A stretch of DNA of 64,000 nucleotides from JAFIFT01 sp020051095 (GCF_964199965.1 NZ_CAXMZT010000014.1:17813-81812); one strand, 5' to 3'; positions 7,935-16,992 are shown, counted from the stretch's first letter. Notes: generated from the letters alone by a model not told the origin. Numbers and translations are program-made.

Positions 7935-9615
7935 CATTGAAACACTGCTGCATAAAGCGCAACATTGGCAACATCAACAACAATTTAACCAAGCGATTGA
8001 CTGCCTAAAACGCCTTCTATCAATCGACCCCAATCAGGTTGAAGCCCTTCATCAACTCGGTTTAGTATATATTCAAACGGATGATATCGCCAAAGCCGTT
8101 GAGGTATTTGAAAAAACAGTAGCGCTCGATACGGATAACCCCAACGCCCACCATCATCTTGCCAATGCTTATAAGATCCAACATCACTTTGCAGAAGCCG
8201 ACAAACATTATCAAATTGCCTTGTCTCTAAACCCTGACTATGTGGAAGCACACCATAATTATGCCGGATTATTGATGCACTATGACCAGTATCAAAGTGC
8301 CCTGCAGCATTTTCATAAAGCATTACAACTTAGACCCGATTTCCATGATGCGCATTTTAATTTAGGCTTATTATTCTTAAAGCAACAAAACTGGGACGCA
8401 GCAAGGCGCCAATTTAATAACGTCTTAGCATTAAACCAAAACAACCTAAAAGCCCATTTTTATGCAGGCGTACTGGCCTTACGAAACGAGGATTTACCGC
8501 TAGCAAAAAATCACTTGTTGCAGGTCATCAAAGACAACCCGGAGCATATTGATGCGTTAATAAATCTGGGGGTTATCGCCTTAAAGATGAAACAAGAACA
8601 ACATGCCGTTGATTATTTTACCAAAGCACTGGCTATTGATAACCGTAAAGAAGAAGCTAAAAGTAATTTAGCGGCCACCTTTATCCATCATCACCGCTAT
8701 GAGAATGCATTAATCCACTATTTGGAGTTGATTAACGACCATCCAAACAACCTCGAGTATCTCTATAATACGGCGGTTGCTGAAATGGCCTTAGGGCAAC
8801 TTAGCAACGCGGAGAAGCATTTTCAGCAATGCCTAAGGCTCGATGCGAACCATGCGGCTTCGATCAATAATTTAGCCGCGATATGCATGCGTCTTGATAA
8901 AATTGACGAGGCAAAAGCATTATTAAACCGGGTACTAGAAATTCATCCGGATGATGTCATTTCAAAACACATGCTGGCCGCCATTAGCGATGAAAATAAA
9001 CCCCAGCCGACATGCGTGGAGTATGCCAAAAATTTATTTAACAATTACGCGCTTTATTATGATAAACACGTGCAAAATCAACTTGACTATCAAGTTCCCC
9101 ACGTATTTAAAACACTGTTACAAACCCATCATCTGACCCACTTCGACCGTGCTTTGGATTTAGGGTGTGGCAGTGGTTTATTGGCTGAGGCAATTCACCC
9201 TTTTTGCTCGGAAATAGACGGGGTGGACATTTCTGAAAACATGATTGAATTGGCAAAAGCAAAACAATACTATCATACCCTCTACTGCGATGAGATGATT
9301 CATCATCTGCAGAGTCATTCCCAAAAATACCAGATCATCTTTGCGGCCGATGTGCTACCATATTTTGGCGAGCTCGAACCACTGATGAATTTAATGGCTG
9401 ATAGGTTAAACGATAACGGTTTTCTGCTGTTTAATACTGAAGTTTCAGAAACAAGGCCTTGGTATCTTCAAAAAACCGGACGGTTTGCCCATAGCCAATC
9501 CTATATCGAACAGATTAGCCAAGCCTTTAAAGTGCTCGATCTTCAATCCGTTTTTGGACGTAAACAAGCCAATCAATGGTTAACTGTCAATGTTTTCTTA
9601 CTGAAAAAACTATAA
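7924..9615 (+). CDS. TPR-repeat protein with C-terminal SAM-dependent methyltransferase domain
   Basis: The N-terminal two thirds (about residues 1-350) consist of roughly ten 34-residue tetratricopeptide repeats, recognised by recurring patterns such as ALHQLGLVYIQ and AHHHLANAYK. They are followed by a class I methyltransferase domain (about 400-520) with the SAM loop ALDLGCGSGLLA, then GVDISENM and a FAADVLPYF segment. The start at ATG 7924 is preferred over GTG 7912; both overlap the rdgB end. TPR-methyltransferase fusions occur in proteobacteria, and the target is usually unknown. No signal peptide is present, so it is likely cytoplasmic. The coupling to rdgB is probably positional rather than functional. 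Confidence 0.88.
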   Translation: MGDSIETLLHKAQHWQHQQQFNQAIDCLKRLLSIDPNQVEALHQLGLVYIQTDDIAKAVEVFEKTVALDTDNPNAHHHLANAYKIQHHFAEADKHYQIALSLNPDYVEAHHNYAGLLMHYDQYQSALQHFHKALQLRPDFHDAHFNLGLLFLKQQNWDAARRQFNNVLALNQNNLKAHFYAGVLALRNEDLPLAKNHLLQVIKDNPEHIDALINLGVIALKMKQEQHAVDYFTKALAIDNRKEEAKSNLAATFIHHHRYENALIHYLELINDHPNNLEYLYNTAVAEMALGQLSNAEKHFQQCLRLDANHAASINNLAAICMRLDKIDEAKALLNRVLEIHPDDVISKHMLAAISDENKPQPTCVEYAKNLFNNYALYYDKHVQNQLDYQVPHVFKTLLQTHHLTHFDRALDLGCGSGLLAEAIHPFCSEIDGVDISENMIELAKAKQYYHTLYCDEMIHHLQSHSQKYQIIFAADVLPYFGELEPLMNLMADRLNDNGFLLFNTEVSETRPWYLQKTGRFAHSQSYIEQISQAFKVLDLQSVFGRKQANQWLTVNVFLLKKL

Positions 9616-9634
9616 CACCGTGTGAAATTTTAAC

Positions 9635-9738
9635 TATACCCATGATCATCCAAAACGCGAGGATTTATGCGCCGTTAACGTTTTGCAGGGCGAAAGAGAA
9701 AAAGTAGAAAACTCGCATTTTCAATGATCACAGGTATA
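9635..9738. repeat. Inverted-repeat element, first copy
   Basis: The left end TATACCCATGATCATC (9635-9650) and right end AATGATCACAGGTATA (9723-9738) are inverted copies matching at 13 of 16 positions. The left 33 bp also recur, inverted, at 16993-17025 with two mismatches. The element fills the gap before the EAL gene. It resembles a short palindromic mobile element; it could also contribute to the promoter region of the EAL gene. Confidence 0.6.
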
Positions 9739-9751
9739 TAATTGATAATTG

Positions 9752-11335
9752 ATGAAAACATGGCAAGGTATGTCACCCATGGTAAAACGCAGCAAGAAAG
9801 CCTGGCAAATAGCCGCAATAAGCCTCTCTTTTATATTCTTTATTGTCCTGTTATATATCGATCATAAAAAAGGACATGCCGATTATATCGGTGAATTACA
9901 CCAACTGAACACTGAAATCCGCCAATCGTTTGACTCACAGATACAATCCCTGGTTGATAAATTGCCAACCCTTACTAACACCATCGCTCCTTTAAATCAA
10001 TGCTCAAAGAAAACACTAGAAGCGTTAGGCAATTATGCCTTTGCCAATCCGCAATTGTCCACCATTGCGGTAAAAAGCAAAAGCCTTTCGAGCTGGTGTA
10101 TTAGCCCCGAATTTCGAACGTTAATTCAGCCCAAATTAAGGGGTAACACAACCAAATTAATTGGCCCAGTCACCCACACCAAGACAAAGGAAACTTTCTT
10201 TATCCTCCAATATCCGGGAAATGATGACATTACCTATCAATTATATATCCTAAAATCCGTGCTATTAAATGCCATTAATCTCCCAAGCCCTTTGATTAAC
10301 AGTACCGCTTTAATAACCAAAGATGAACGCATCCTCCTCGAAACAAACCCCTCGGTCAATGATGCAAATCAGCATGCTTCGCTAGAAAGCTCCGAACCGT
10401 CAAAACTCTTACCCAATATTCTTATCCATCTTGACGCCGATGAAGCATATATTCAAAGTGGCAATAGTAAAAAATTGTGGTCATTGCGACTTTTAAGCAT
10501 TGCCGTTGCAGGGCTGTTTCTATTAGCTCTATTACTTCATATCAATCGTAGTTTTTCCTTAGAAAGCATCATTAAACAGGCACTGCGCAACGAGGAGTTT
10601 TACCCGGTTTTCCAACCCGTCATTGATGCAAACACCCGACAAATCATGGGTGCGGAGCTGTTAATCCGTTGGCAAGATAAGCATGGCGAACACATCATGC
10701 CCAATCAGTTTATCGAGGAAGCAGAGCACAGCGGTCAAATTGTGCCCTTAACGATCCAATTAATTGAGAGCGCGTTTCAAATGTTAGGCAATTACCTGCA
10801 GGAAAATCGTTCATTTCATTTAGGCATTAATCTATGTCATGCCCATTTTGCCGATGAAACTTGGCTACAAACGTTGATTGCCCTATGCCAGCAGCATGAC
10901 ATCGAACCCAGCCAAATCATGCTGGAAGTAACGGAACGAACGATTATGGATAGTGGGGAGCTGAATCTTTCTCAACACATGAAAGCGATGAAGGACAAGG
11001 GCTTTCAATTAGCTATTGATGATTTTGGTACCAGCCATGCAAGCATCAGTTATCTACGCCATTTTCCCCTTGACTACCTAAAAATCGACATGATGTATGT
11101 CCACGCCATTGGAACGGGTGCTGTCACCGAAGCCTTGCTACCACCCATTATTTTAATTGCCAACCAGTTAAACTTAAAGATAATCGCCGAAGGCGTTGAA
11201 ACAGAGGAACAGTTTAACTACCTCAAAGAGCGCCAAGTTGATTACATTCAAGGATGGTATTTTTCCAAAGCGTTGGGCGCGGATGATTTGGTTAAGCGGA
11301 TAGTCCATAGTGAGTCGGCTTTGCCGAGTGATTGA
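9752..11335 (+). CDS. CSS-motif membrane sensor with EAL domain (c-di-GMP phosphodiesterase)
   Basis: A transmembrane helix (about residues 18-38), a periplasmic region of about 200 residues and a second helix (about 248-265) precede a C-terminal EAL domain. The periplasmic region contains cysteine pairs (NQCSKK and SWCIS) like the CSS-motif sensors whose disulfide state controls PDE activity. EAL catalytic positions appear intact: ELL at 302-304 (EAL variant), EVTE, DD at 423-424 in DDFGTS, LKID, E480 in EGVE and YIQGW. It should hydrolyse c-di-GMP to pGpG. The start at ATG 9752 is uncertain, because ATGs at 9770 and 9779 have a better AAGG nearby. Redox control through the disulfide-bond system is plausible by family analogy. 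Confidence 0.88.
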   Translation: MKTWQGMSPMVKRSKKAWQIAAISLSFIFFIVLLYIDHKKGHADYIGELHQLNTEIRQSFDSQIQSLVDKLPTLTNTIAPLNQCSKKTLEALGNYAFANPQLSTIAVKSKSLSSWCISPEFRTLIQPKLRGNTTKLIGPVTHTKTKETFFILQYPGNDDITYQLYILKSVLLNAINLPSPLINSTALITKDERILLETNPSVNDANQHASLESSEPSKLLPNILIHLDADEAYIQSGNSKKLWSLRLLSIAVAGLFLLALLLHINRSFSLESIIKQALRNEEFYPVFQPVIDANTRQIMGAELLIRWQDKHGEHIMPNQFIEEAEHSGQIVPLTIQLIESAFQMLGNYLQENRSFHLGINLCHAHFADETWLQTLIALCQQHDIEPSQIMLEVTERTIMDSGELNLSQHMKAMKDKGFQLAIDDFGTSHASISYLRHFPLDYLKIDMMYVHAIGTGAVTEALLPPIILIANQLNLKIIAEGVETEEQFNYLKERQVDYIQGWYFSKALGADDLVKRIVHSESALPSD

Positions 11336-11337
11336 TC

Positions 11338-11366
11338 CCCGGATTTCGGCTACGCCTTCATCCGGG
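11338..11366. repeat. Palindromic intergenic repeat
   Basis: CCCGGAT and ATCCGGG pair around an internal GGC/GCC mini-hairpin. It lies between the convergent EAL and SCO genes. It has no T-run, so a dispersed REP-like sequence is more likely than a strong terminator. Confidence 0.55.
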
Positions 11367-11396
11367 CTTCGATTCTTAGGTCTCTCAATACAATAC

Positions 11397-12041
11397 TTAC
11401 GACACCAATTTGCGATAATCTTCGGCAATCGCTTCTGCATCGTGCGGTGCTGTGAAAAATGCGTTTAATTCACCTTTGGGATTAAAGACAATGATTGCCC
11501 CGCTATGCTGAATATCATAGTTTTCAGCAGGTTTCCCTTGCTTGGGCAATACTTTGGTATAAACCACGCCCATCTCACGAGTCATGTGTTTAATTTTAGC
11601 TTGGCTGCCCCGTGCCCCATAAAACCGCTTATCAAAAGATAGCACATAGTTCTTTAGTTTTTCTAAGTTATCCCGGGCAGGGTCAATGCTTATCATCACC
11701 ACTCGCGGAGCGGGATGAATTTTCTTTTCCAGGATTAATCGATACGTTTTTCCGAGTTCTGCCATGGTAGTAGGACAAACATAACCACAATTGGTAAAAC
11801 CAAAAAACACCATGGTCCACTGCCCCTTCAAATGCTCATTATCAAACGTCTGACCATCGGTTCCAGTCAGCTCAAACGTGCTAACTGGCCGAGGCTGCTT
11901 TAAATAGGTGCCATGAAAGGTGTTAGGATCAATTTCTTTTTTGAATTGAATATGTTGAAAGAGAAACACGCCTGCAAATAAGGCTGCCAATCCGATTAAG
12001 GCAACAACGGTCGCCGTTTTACGTGTTGAATTGAGAGACAT
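11397..12041 (-). CDS. SCO1/SenC-family copper chaperone for cytochrome oxidase
   Basis: SCO proteins deliver copper to the CuA site of cytochrome c oxidase subunit II at the outer face of the inner membrane. An N-terminal anchor (about residues 12-30) is followed by a thioredoxin-like domain with the copper ligands C-x3-C in TNCGYVCPT. The distal histidine is in DIQHSGAIIVF. Length (214 aa) is normal. It is the last gene of a five-gene cluster with ctaB, ctaA, a thioredoxin-like gene and SURF1, all devoted to oxidase assembly. Confidence 0.94.
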   Translation of the reverse strand: MSLNSTRKTATVVALIGLAALFAGVFLFQHIQFKKEIDPNTFHGTYLKQPRPVSTFELTGTDGQTFDNEHLKGQWTMVFFGFTNCGYVCPTTMAELGKTYRLILEKKIHPAPRVVMISIDPARDNLEKLKNYVLSFDKRFYGARGSQAKIKHMTREMGVVYTKVLPKQGKPAENYDIQHSGAIIVFNPKGELNAFFTAPHDAEAIAEDYRKLVS

Positions 12042-12050
12042 AACAAATTC

Positions 12051-12932
12051 CTATAGATAATGATCAACCAGCAATAGAACAAATAATATCATTAAATAAA
12101 CAATGGAGAAGCGAAAAGTCTGCATTGCTATGCGAGGTTGATGGTGACGATACAGCCGCCAAGCCCATTGCAAGAAGCGACCACTTAACAGGGTCGCGCC
12201 AACAGCGTAGACCAAACCGCTCATACCAACAGCATACGGTAATAATGTCACTGAAAACAATAACAGGCTGTATAATAATATGGATAAACGAGTAAAGGCA
12301 ATGCCATGTGTCACAGGCAGCATGGGTATTTTGGCATCTTTATAATCGTCAAACCGATAAATGGCGAGCGCCCAGAAATGCAGCGGTGTCCAGGTAAAAA
12401 TAATGAGAACTAACAAAAGGGCTTGGCCATCAAGGTGGTTGGTAACAGCAGTCCATCCCAATAAAGGAGGAGCCGCGCCTGCTAGTCCACCGATAACGAT
12501 ATTTTGTGGGGTAGCACGTTTGAGATAACCCGTGTATACCAACGCATAGCCTATCAAGGTCACAAACGTTAATATTGCGGTCAGTTGATTCACGTAGACC
12601 GTCAAAATAAATAAACCGATTGCGCCAATAGCAATGGCAAAGATTAGCGCTTGCTTCACGGTGACTCGGCCTTGAGCAACCGGCCGCTTTTTAGTACGTG
12701 CCATGATGGTGTCGATGTGGCGATCTAACATATGGTTGATCGCAGCAGCGCTACTTGCACATAAGGCAACGCCAATAAGTGCATTGAAAAATAAGGATGG
12801 CGCGATGCCCCCCGGTACGGCGAGGAACATGCCAACCACCATGGTTAACAGCATCAACGCCACCACTTTAGGCTTGCATAACTCAATATAATCACGCCAG
12901 TCTGTCAGTTTGGGCATCGAATCAACGATCAT
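12051..12932 (-). CDS. ctaB: Protoheme IX farnesyltransferase (heme O synthase)
   Basis: The enzyme transfers a farnesyl group to heme B to make heme O, the precursor of heme A. It is a polytopic UbiA-fold membrane protein with the polyprenyl-diphosphate motif NHMLDRHIDTIMART near residue 75. A second acidic motif, YRFDDYKDAKIPML, lies near residue 190. Length (293 aa) is normal. The start overlaps the ctaA end by 11 bp. The internal ATG 15 bp later (MPKLTD) is an alternative start. The gene is also known as cyoE or COX10. Confidence 0.95.
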   Translation of the reverse strand: MIVDSMPKLTDWRDYIELCKPKVVALMLLTMVVGMFLAVPGGIAPSLFFNALIGVALCASSAAAINHMLDRHIDTIMARTKKRPVAQGRVTVKQALIFAIAIGAIGLFILTVYVNQLTAILTFVTLIGYALVYTGYLKRATPQNIVIGGLAGAAPPLLGWTAVTNHLDGQALLLVLIIFTWTPLHFWALAIYRFDDYKDAKIPMLPVTHGIAFTRLSILLYSLLLFSVTLLPYAVGMSGLVYAVGATLLSGRFLQWAWRLYRHHQPRIAMQTFRFSIVYLMILFVLLLVDHYL

Positions 12933-13929
12933 CCGTCCTCCTTTGCATCACGATAGCGAGCATAGCCATTAAGGAAGCTAACAACATGGCAGCGACACCA
13001 TTATGAGCCACTGCCACGGGCAGCGGTAGTCGATACATGACATTGGCGATACCTAAGCATATTTGCATCACTAAAAGCAATCCTATAAAGATGGCGCAAA
13101 ATCGTTGCAACTCATTATGGCTTGTTCGATAAATAAAAATTGACAAGCCAAACAGATATATCGCTGTCACCATTGCCCCAATACGATGAATCATCTGGAT
13201 GGTAACACGTATTTCGCTATCTAACAGGCCGCCTTGATAATTTTCCCCAATTGACGTAAATAAATTAAACCCTTGGCCAAGATGCAATGAAGGCAGCCAT
13301 AATCCGTTGCACTTTGGAAAGCCAACACAAGCAATACCAGCATAATTAGCACTCACCCAACCGCCCAGTGCAATTTGGCAAAATACCACAAAAATGCCAC
13401 CTAATACCCAATATAATTGCCGCGTCAATTGGGTATCAGAAGGGTTGGTAATCTTGACGTTGTAGTAACAAAGCAAGGAAAAAATGGTCATGCCACCCAG
13501 CAAATGACTCATAACAACCACAGGTAATAATTTCATCGTCACAGTCCACATGCCAAGGGCTGCTTGTAAAATAACCAAACAAACGATGATAGCTGGCATT
13601 CGCCAATAAGCAAAGCGATCACGAATGCGAAGGTACAGTGCACGGATTGCGATCAATAATAATAAGAAAGCTAAACTACCCGCGACATAGCGATGGACCA
13701 TTTCAGTCCATGCTTTCACTTGTTCCACCGGCACGTCTGGGAAGTTAGCCTGAGCGACTTGCAAGGCACTTGCTTTATGAGGCAAGACCATATGCCCATA
13801 GCACCCTGGCCAGTCGGGGCATCCTAAACCCGCATCTGTTAATCGTGTATAAGCCCCTAGCGTCACCACAACCAATGCCAAAAGCATGGCGCTAAATACA
13901 CTATATTTTAACCACTTATCTTGAACCAT
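12922..13929 (-). CDS. ctaA: Heme A synthase (COX15/CtaA)
   Basis: CtaA oxidises heme O to heme A in the inner membrane. About eight transmembrane segments carry the conserved heme-ligand histidines in MVHRYVAG, MSHLLGG, MIHRIGA and VAHNGVA. The N-terminal signature GAYTRLTDAGLGCPDWPGC is diagnostic of COX15-type enzymes. Length (335 aa) is normal. It overlaps ctaB by 11 bp, fitting sequential heme O to heme A synthesis. Confidence 0.96.
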   Translation of the reverse strand: MVQDKWLKYSVFSAMLLALVVVTLGAYTRLTDAGLGCPDWPGCYGHMVLPHKASALQVAQANFPDVPVEQVKAWTEMVHRYVAGSLAFLLLLIAIRALYLRIRDRFAYWRMPAIIVCLVILQAALGMWTVTMKLLPVVVMSHLLGGMTIFSLLCYYNVKITNPSDTQLTRQLYWVLGGIFVVFCQIALGGWVSANYAGIACVGFPKCNGLWLPSLHLGQGFNLFTSIGENYQGGLLDSEIRVTIQMIHRIGAMVTAIYLFGLSIFIYRTSHNELQRFCAIFIGLLLVMQICLGIANVMYRLPLPVAVAHNGVAAMLLASLMAMLAIVMQRRTDDR

Positions 13930-13937
13930 AAGGTGCT

Positions 13938-14480
13938 CTACTGTTCAGCTAGTTTGATTAAATGCTTTAAGTCTTTGAATATCGACTTTTGTTGGGCATT
14001 TAGCGGGTAATATAAAACCATAAAATTGTGTGGATCAACAATAAATAAGCCTTTGAGGTAATTACGGATGGATAAATTCTCCCTGTCGGTCGAAGATAGG
14101 ATTTGACTCGTCATCGCCATGTCTTTCATTTGGTTTTGTATGATTTTATCTGGAAGCAGTGAAGGATCCGTGACCATTAAGCGCAAATCAACCTCGCGAG
14201 ACAGTCGCCCTAATGCCAGGCGGACGCGTGCTAATTTATCAAGCATGGCTAAACATCGCCCGCTGCACTGTTGATCAGAAACGAGCAACAAATGCCATTT
14301 TTTTTGGGTAAGGCTATCTAATTTAATCAACGGAGAGACGAGTTGACCCTTATTGCTAGTTTGACCAACGAGCCACTGGGGATGCTGATATAGCAATGCG
14401 GCTAAGCACCCTGGCAAAATAAACAATAGGAATAGCAATGCTAATTCCGTTGACTTGGTTCTATTCAGATTTTGCGTCAT
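13938..14480 (-). CDS. Membrane-anchored thioredoxin-like protein of the oxidase assembly cluster
   Basis: The protein has an N-terminal transmembrane segment (about residues 12-30) and then a small soluble domain containing QQCSGRCLAML. This is a C-x3-C motif like the copper-binding motif of SCO proteins, placed after a strand LLLVSD. The C-terminal half (FIVDPHNFMVLYYP) resembles the end of a thioredoxin fold. It lies between SURF1 and ctaA, a position where many proteobacteria keep a protein of this size. A role in CuA assembly or heme handling is an inference from context and motif. Confidence 0.7.
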   Translation of the reverse strand: MTQNLNRTKSTELALLFLLFILPGCLAALLYQHPQWLVGQTSNKGQLVSPLIKLDSLTQKKWHLLLVSDQQCSGRCLAMLDKLARVRLALGRLSREVDLRLMVTDPSLLPDKIIQNQMKDMAMTSQILSSTDRENLSIRNYLKGLFIVDPHNFMVLYYPLNAQQKSIFKDLKHLIKLAEQ

Positions 14481-15168
14481 ACTGCTTCTTTATAAAATAA
14501 CTCAACATAACACCCAAACCAAAGGCCATAACGAACCATTGAATGGCGTAGCCAATATGCCGGTTTGGTGACATGGCTACAATGGGCCAAGCCCGAATGA
14601 AAATGTCACCCTCCGGTTTTAGCCGCAACGTGTAATTAGCCAGCGGTTGGGGCAATAAATTACTAAGCGCATCCATATCGATTTGTTCTAATAAATAACG
14701 TTCACCTTGGCGAATCTCAAGCTGCGGTCCTAGGCGCCATGAATTGTTTTTAGGGTAATACACATAGCCATTGAGGGTTGTTGACTGCGTTGGCGTTACA
14801 ATTTTGGGTAATCGTTGACGCGTCACATCACCAGCTACCCAACCACGATTAACCAAGACAATCAAACCCTCAATGGTCTCGAATGGCGAGATAATATCAT
14901 AACCAAACTGATGATGATAATGTTGATTATCCAGATATAACAACGGCGACAGATATCGACCTGTTAGTTTGATTGGCTGATACTGCGCAGGTTTGCTGTT
15001 TTTAGATAAAAACGTTGGTTTTTCATTCGCTAATTGCTGATGCTGTCGAACCATTTCCCTTTTTTGATCCGCTCGATGCATTTGCCAAAAACCCAAACGA
15101 ACACAACTGATGATCGCAACGACCGTCAAAGAGAAAAAAATCCATAGTCTTGATGAAAAACGGGCCAT
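14461..15168 (-). CDS. SURF1-family cytochrome oxidase biogenesis protein
   Basis: SURF1 assists insertion of heme A into cytochrome oxidase subunit I. The topology is typical: one TM helix at the N terminus, a periplasmic domain and one TM helix at the C terminus. The first helix is followed by LGFWQMHRADQKR, the family N-terminal signature; VNRGWVAGD is the second signature, near residue 105. The start at 15168 (MARFSSR) fits the family length better than the longer frame to 15243, although no strong ribosome site is seen. Its end overlaps the next gene by 20 bp, so it heads the operon. Confidence 0.9.
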   Translation of the reverse strand: MARFSSRLWIFFSLTVVAIISCVRLGFWQMHRADQKREMVRQHQQLANEKPTFLSKNSKPAQYQPIKLTGRYLSPLLYLDNQHYHHQFGYDIISPFETIEGLIVLVNRGWVAGDVTRQRLPKIVTPTQSTTLNGYVYYPKNNSWRLGPQLEIRQGERYLLEQIDMDALSNLLPQPLANYTLRLKPEGDIFIRAWPIVAMSPNRHIGYAIQWFVMAFGLGVMLSYFIKKQYDAKSE

Positions 15169-15266
15169 AATGACAAAACAATGAAAATTTGACGGCAATG
15201 GTATCATAAAAATTTGCCAAAACGTAGTCTTGTTGGGATTCAATTAAATCCGCACGAAATGGTGTT

Positions 15267-15292
15267 CCCGCATTATGCAGCGCTAATGCGGG
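15267..15292. repeat. Perfect 9-bp-stem hairpin
   Basis: CCCGCATTA and TAATGCGGG pair perfectly around an 8-nt loop. The hairpin lies between the SURF1 start and the mdh end. It has no T-run on either side. It may be a REP-like sequence or may stabilise the mdh 3' end. Confidence 0.5.
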
Positions 15293-15342
15293 CAACGATT
15301 TCGACGATTTCCAATGATTTTTCTATTCCGGTGGAGGAAAGA

Positions 15343-16353
15343 TTATCCCAATAGTCCTAACTTTTTAACTGTATCACGTTCTTCACGTAATTCGTTTAAT
15401 GTGTTGTTAAATTTTGCCATAGCAAACGCATTAAGGGTGAGACCTTCCACCACTTTCGTGTGATAATAATCGGTAAAACTATCATGGGTGGTCACACAGG
15501 GGAATGAAAAGATTAACCCTTCATCCACGCCATATTCCCCTTGTGAACATTTGGCCATCGAAAACATTTCATTGGCCGTTGTTTCATTAATCAGATGACT
15601 GACCCCTTGAACAATGGCATTGGCAGCAGAAGCAGCAGATGATGCGCCGCGTGCTTTAATAATGGCAGCCCCTCGCTGTTGAACCGTGGTTAAAAAGTCA
15701 TTTTCTAACCATTTCTGATCGCCAATCACTCTTGCAGCCGGTTGTCCATCAATCATCGCATTGGAGAAATCCGGGTACATCGTAGGAGAGTGGTTACCCC
15801 AGATCACCATTTTTGTGACTTCAGTAATATCAACATCCGCTTTCTTCGCCAACTGCATTCGAGCGCGAAGCTCATCTAACATGGTCATGGCATAGAAACG
15901 ATCATTTGGAACATCTGGGGCAGCGTTCATAGCAATCAACGCATTGGTGTTACAAGGGTTACCCACCACAAATGTGCGTACATTCTGAGAGGCATTGTCA
16001 TTAATCGCACGACCTTGTTTGGTAAATATGCCACCATTAATTTCTAACAAATCGGAACGCTCCATGCCTTGTTTACGGGGAACAGAGCCAACTAATAAAG
16101 CCCAGTTCACACCTTCCATGGCTTGATTGATATCGGAGGTATAGCGAATTGCTTTTAGCAAGGGGAAAGCACAATCTTCTAGCTCCATGACGACGCCTTC
16201 TAAGGCTGGCATCGCTTGCTCAAGCTCTAATAAATTCAATTCCACATCCACTTTAGGGCCAAACATTTGCCCAGAGGCGATTCGGAATAATAAAGCATAA
16301 CCGATTTGACCTGCTGCCCCAGTGACTGCGACTCGAACGCGTTTATGGTTCAT
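15343..16353 (-). CDS. mdh: Malate dehydrogenase
   Basis: This TCA-cycle enzyme reversibly oxidises malate to oxaloacetate with NAD. The start at 16353 (MNHKRVRV) is preferred because GAAGGAAA precedes it; the upstream frame to 16389 runs into nudE. It belongs to the dimeric cytosolic-type group: VTGAAGQIGYALLFRIA is the nucleotide-binding loop and VVGNPCNTNAL lies near residue 130. The catalytic histidine is in IWGNHSPTMYPD. Length (337 aa) is normal. It is 11 bp downstream of nudE and probably in the same transcript. Confidence 0.95.
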   Translation of the reverse strand: MNHKRVRVAVTGAAGQIGYALLFRIASGQMFGPKVDVELNLLELEQAMPALEGVVMELEDCAFPLLKAIRYTSDINQAMEGVNWALLVGSVPRKQGMERSDLLEINGGIFTKQGRAINDNASQNVRTFVVGNPCNTNALIAMNAAPDVPNDRFYAMTMLDELRARMQLAKKADVDITEVTKMVIWGNHSPTMYPDFSNAMIDGQPAARVIGDQKWLENDFLTTVQQRGAAIIKARGASSAASAANAIVQGVSHLINETTANEMFSMAKCSQGEYGVDEGLIFSFPCVTTHDSFTDYYHTKVVEGLTLNAFAMAKFNNTLNELREERDTVKKLGLLG

Positions 16354-16364
16354 GATGTTTCCTT

Positions 16365-16925
16365 CTATTCTGATTGTTGTTTTAACCAATGTTGTACAAT
16401 ATATAACGCAGCAATGCTGCGGGATTCAGAAAAGTCAGCTTCATGCAATAACTGCTCTGACGTTTCAATTGGCCACTCAATTACCTCAATTGGTTCAGGT
16501 TCATCGCCTGGTAACACGGAGGGGTAGAGATCCGTGGCCAACACAACATCCATGTGCGCACCAAAATAACCTGGTGCCAAGCTCATTGAGCGAAGTAGTT
16601 TCAACTCACGCGCGGCAAAACCCACTTCCTCTTGTAACTCTCGATTTGCCGCCTCAAGCATCGTTTCGCCTGGATCGATCAATCCCTTCGGAAAGGCTAA
16701 TTCATATTTTTCGGTTCCAGCAGCATATTCCCGAATCAAATAGAACGCATTATTGTCATTTATGGCGATAATAATAACAGCGCCCATGCCCGGACCATTG
16801 CCGCTGATTCGCTCAAATTGTCGAACAGCGCCGTTACTGAACTGTAAGTCCAATGCTTCAATTTTAAAAAGCTTTGACCGGGCAATCACTCGAGATTGGT
16901 GACAAACCGGTTTTTTTCTGGACAT
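16365..16925 (-). CDS. nudE: NUDIX hydrolase, NudE-like (ADP-ribose/NADH/Ap3A hydrolase)
   Basis: The Nudix box is complete: G-x5-E-x7-REx2EE-x-GF (GLIDPGET followed by RELQEEVGF). It is set in a chain of 186 aa, the normal size of NudE. Downstream, APGYFGAHMDVVLATDLYP is characteristic of the NudE/ADP-sugar branch. It should cleave the pyrophosphate bond of ADP-ribose, NADH or Ap3A in the cytoplasm. It lies directly upstream of mdh, which uses the same cofactor pool. Confidence 0.87.
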   Translation of the reverse strand: MSRKKPVCHQSRVIARSKLFKIEALDLQFSNGAVRQFERISGNGPGMGAVIIIAINDNNAFYLIREYAAGTEKYELAFPKGLIDPGETMLEAANRELQEEVGFAARELKLLRSMSLAPGYFGAHMDVVLATDLYPSVLPGDEPEPIEVIEWPIETSEQLLHEADFSESRSIAALYIVQHWLKQQSE

Positions 16926-16992
16926 AAATTTATCCTGATTTAAGTCTTAATCATTATAATTAATTCTGCCAAAATTACCACCAGCACTGACA

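Noticed and set aside
8951..9136. Separate small gene inside the TPR-methyltransferase
   Set aside because: It is a frame shadow within a continuous, well-supported gene.
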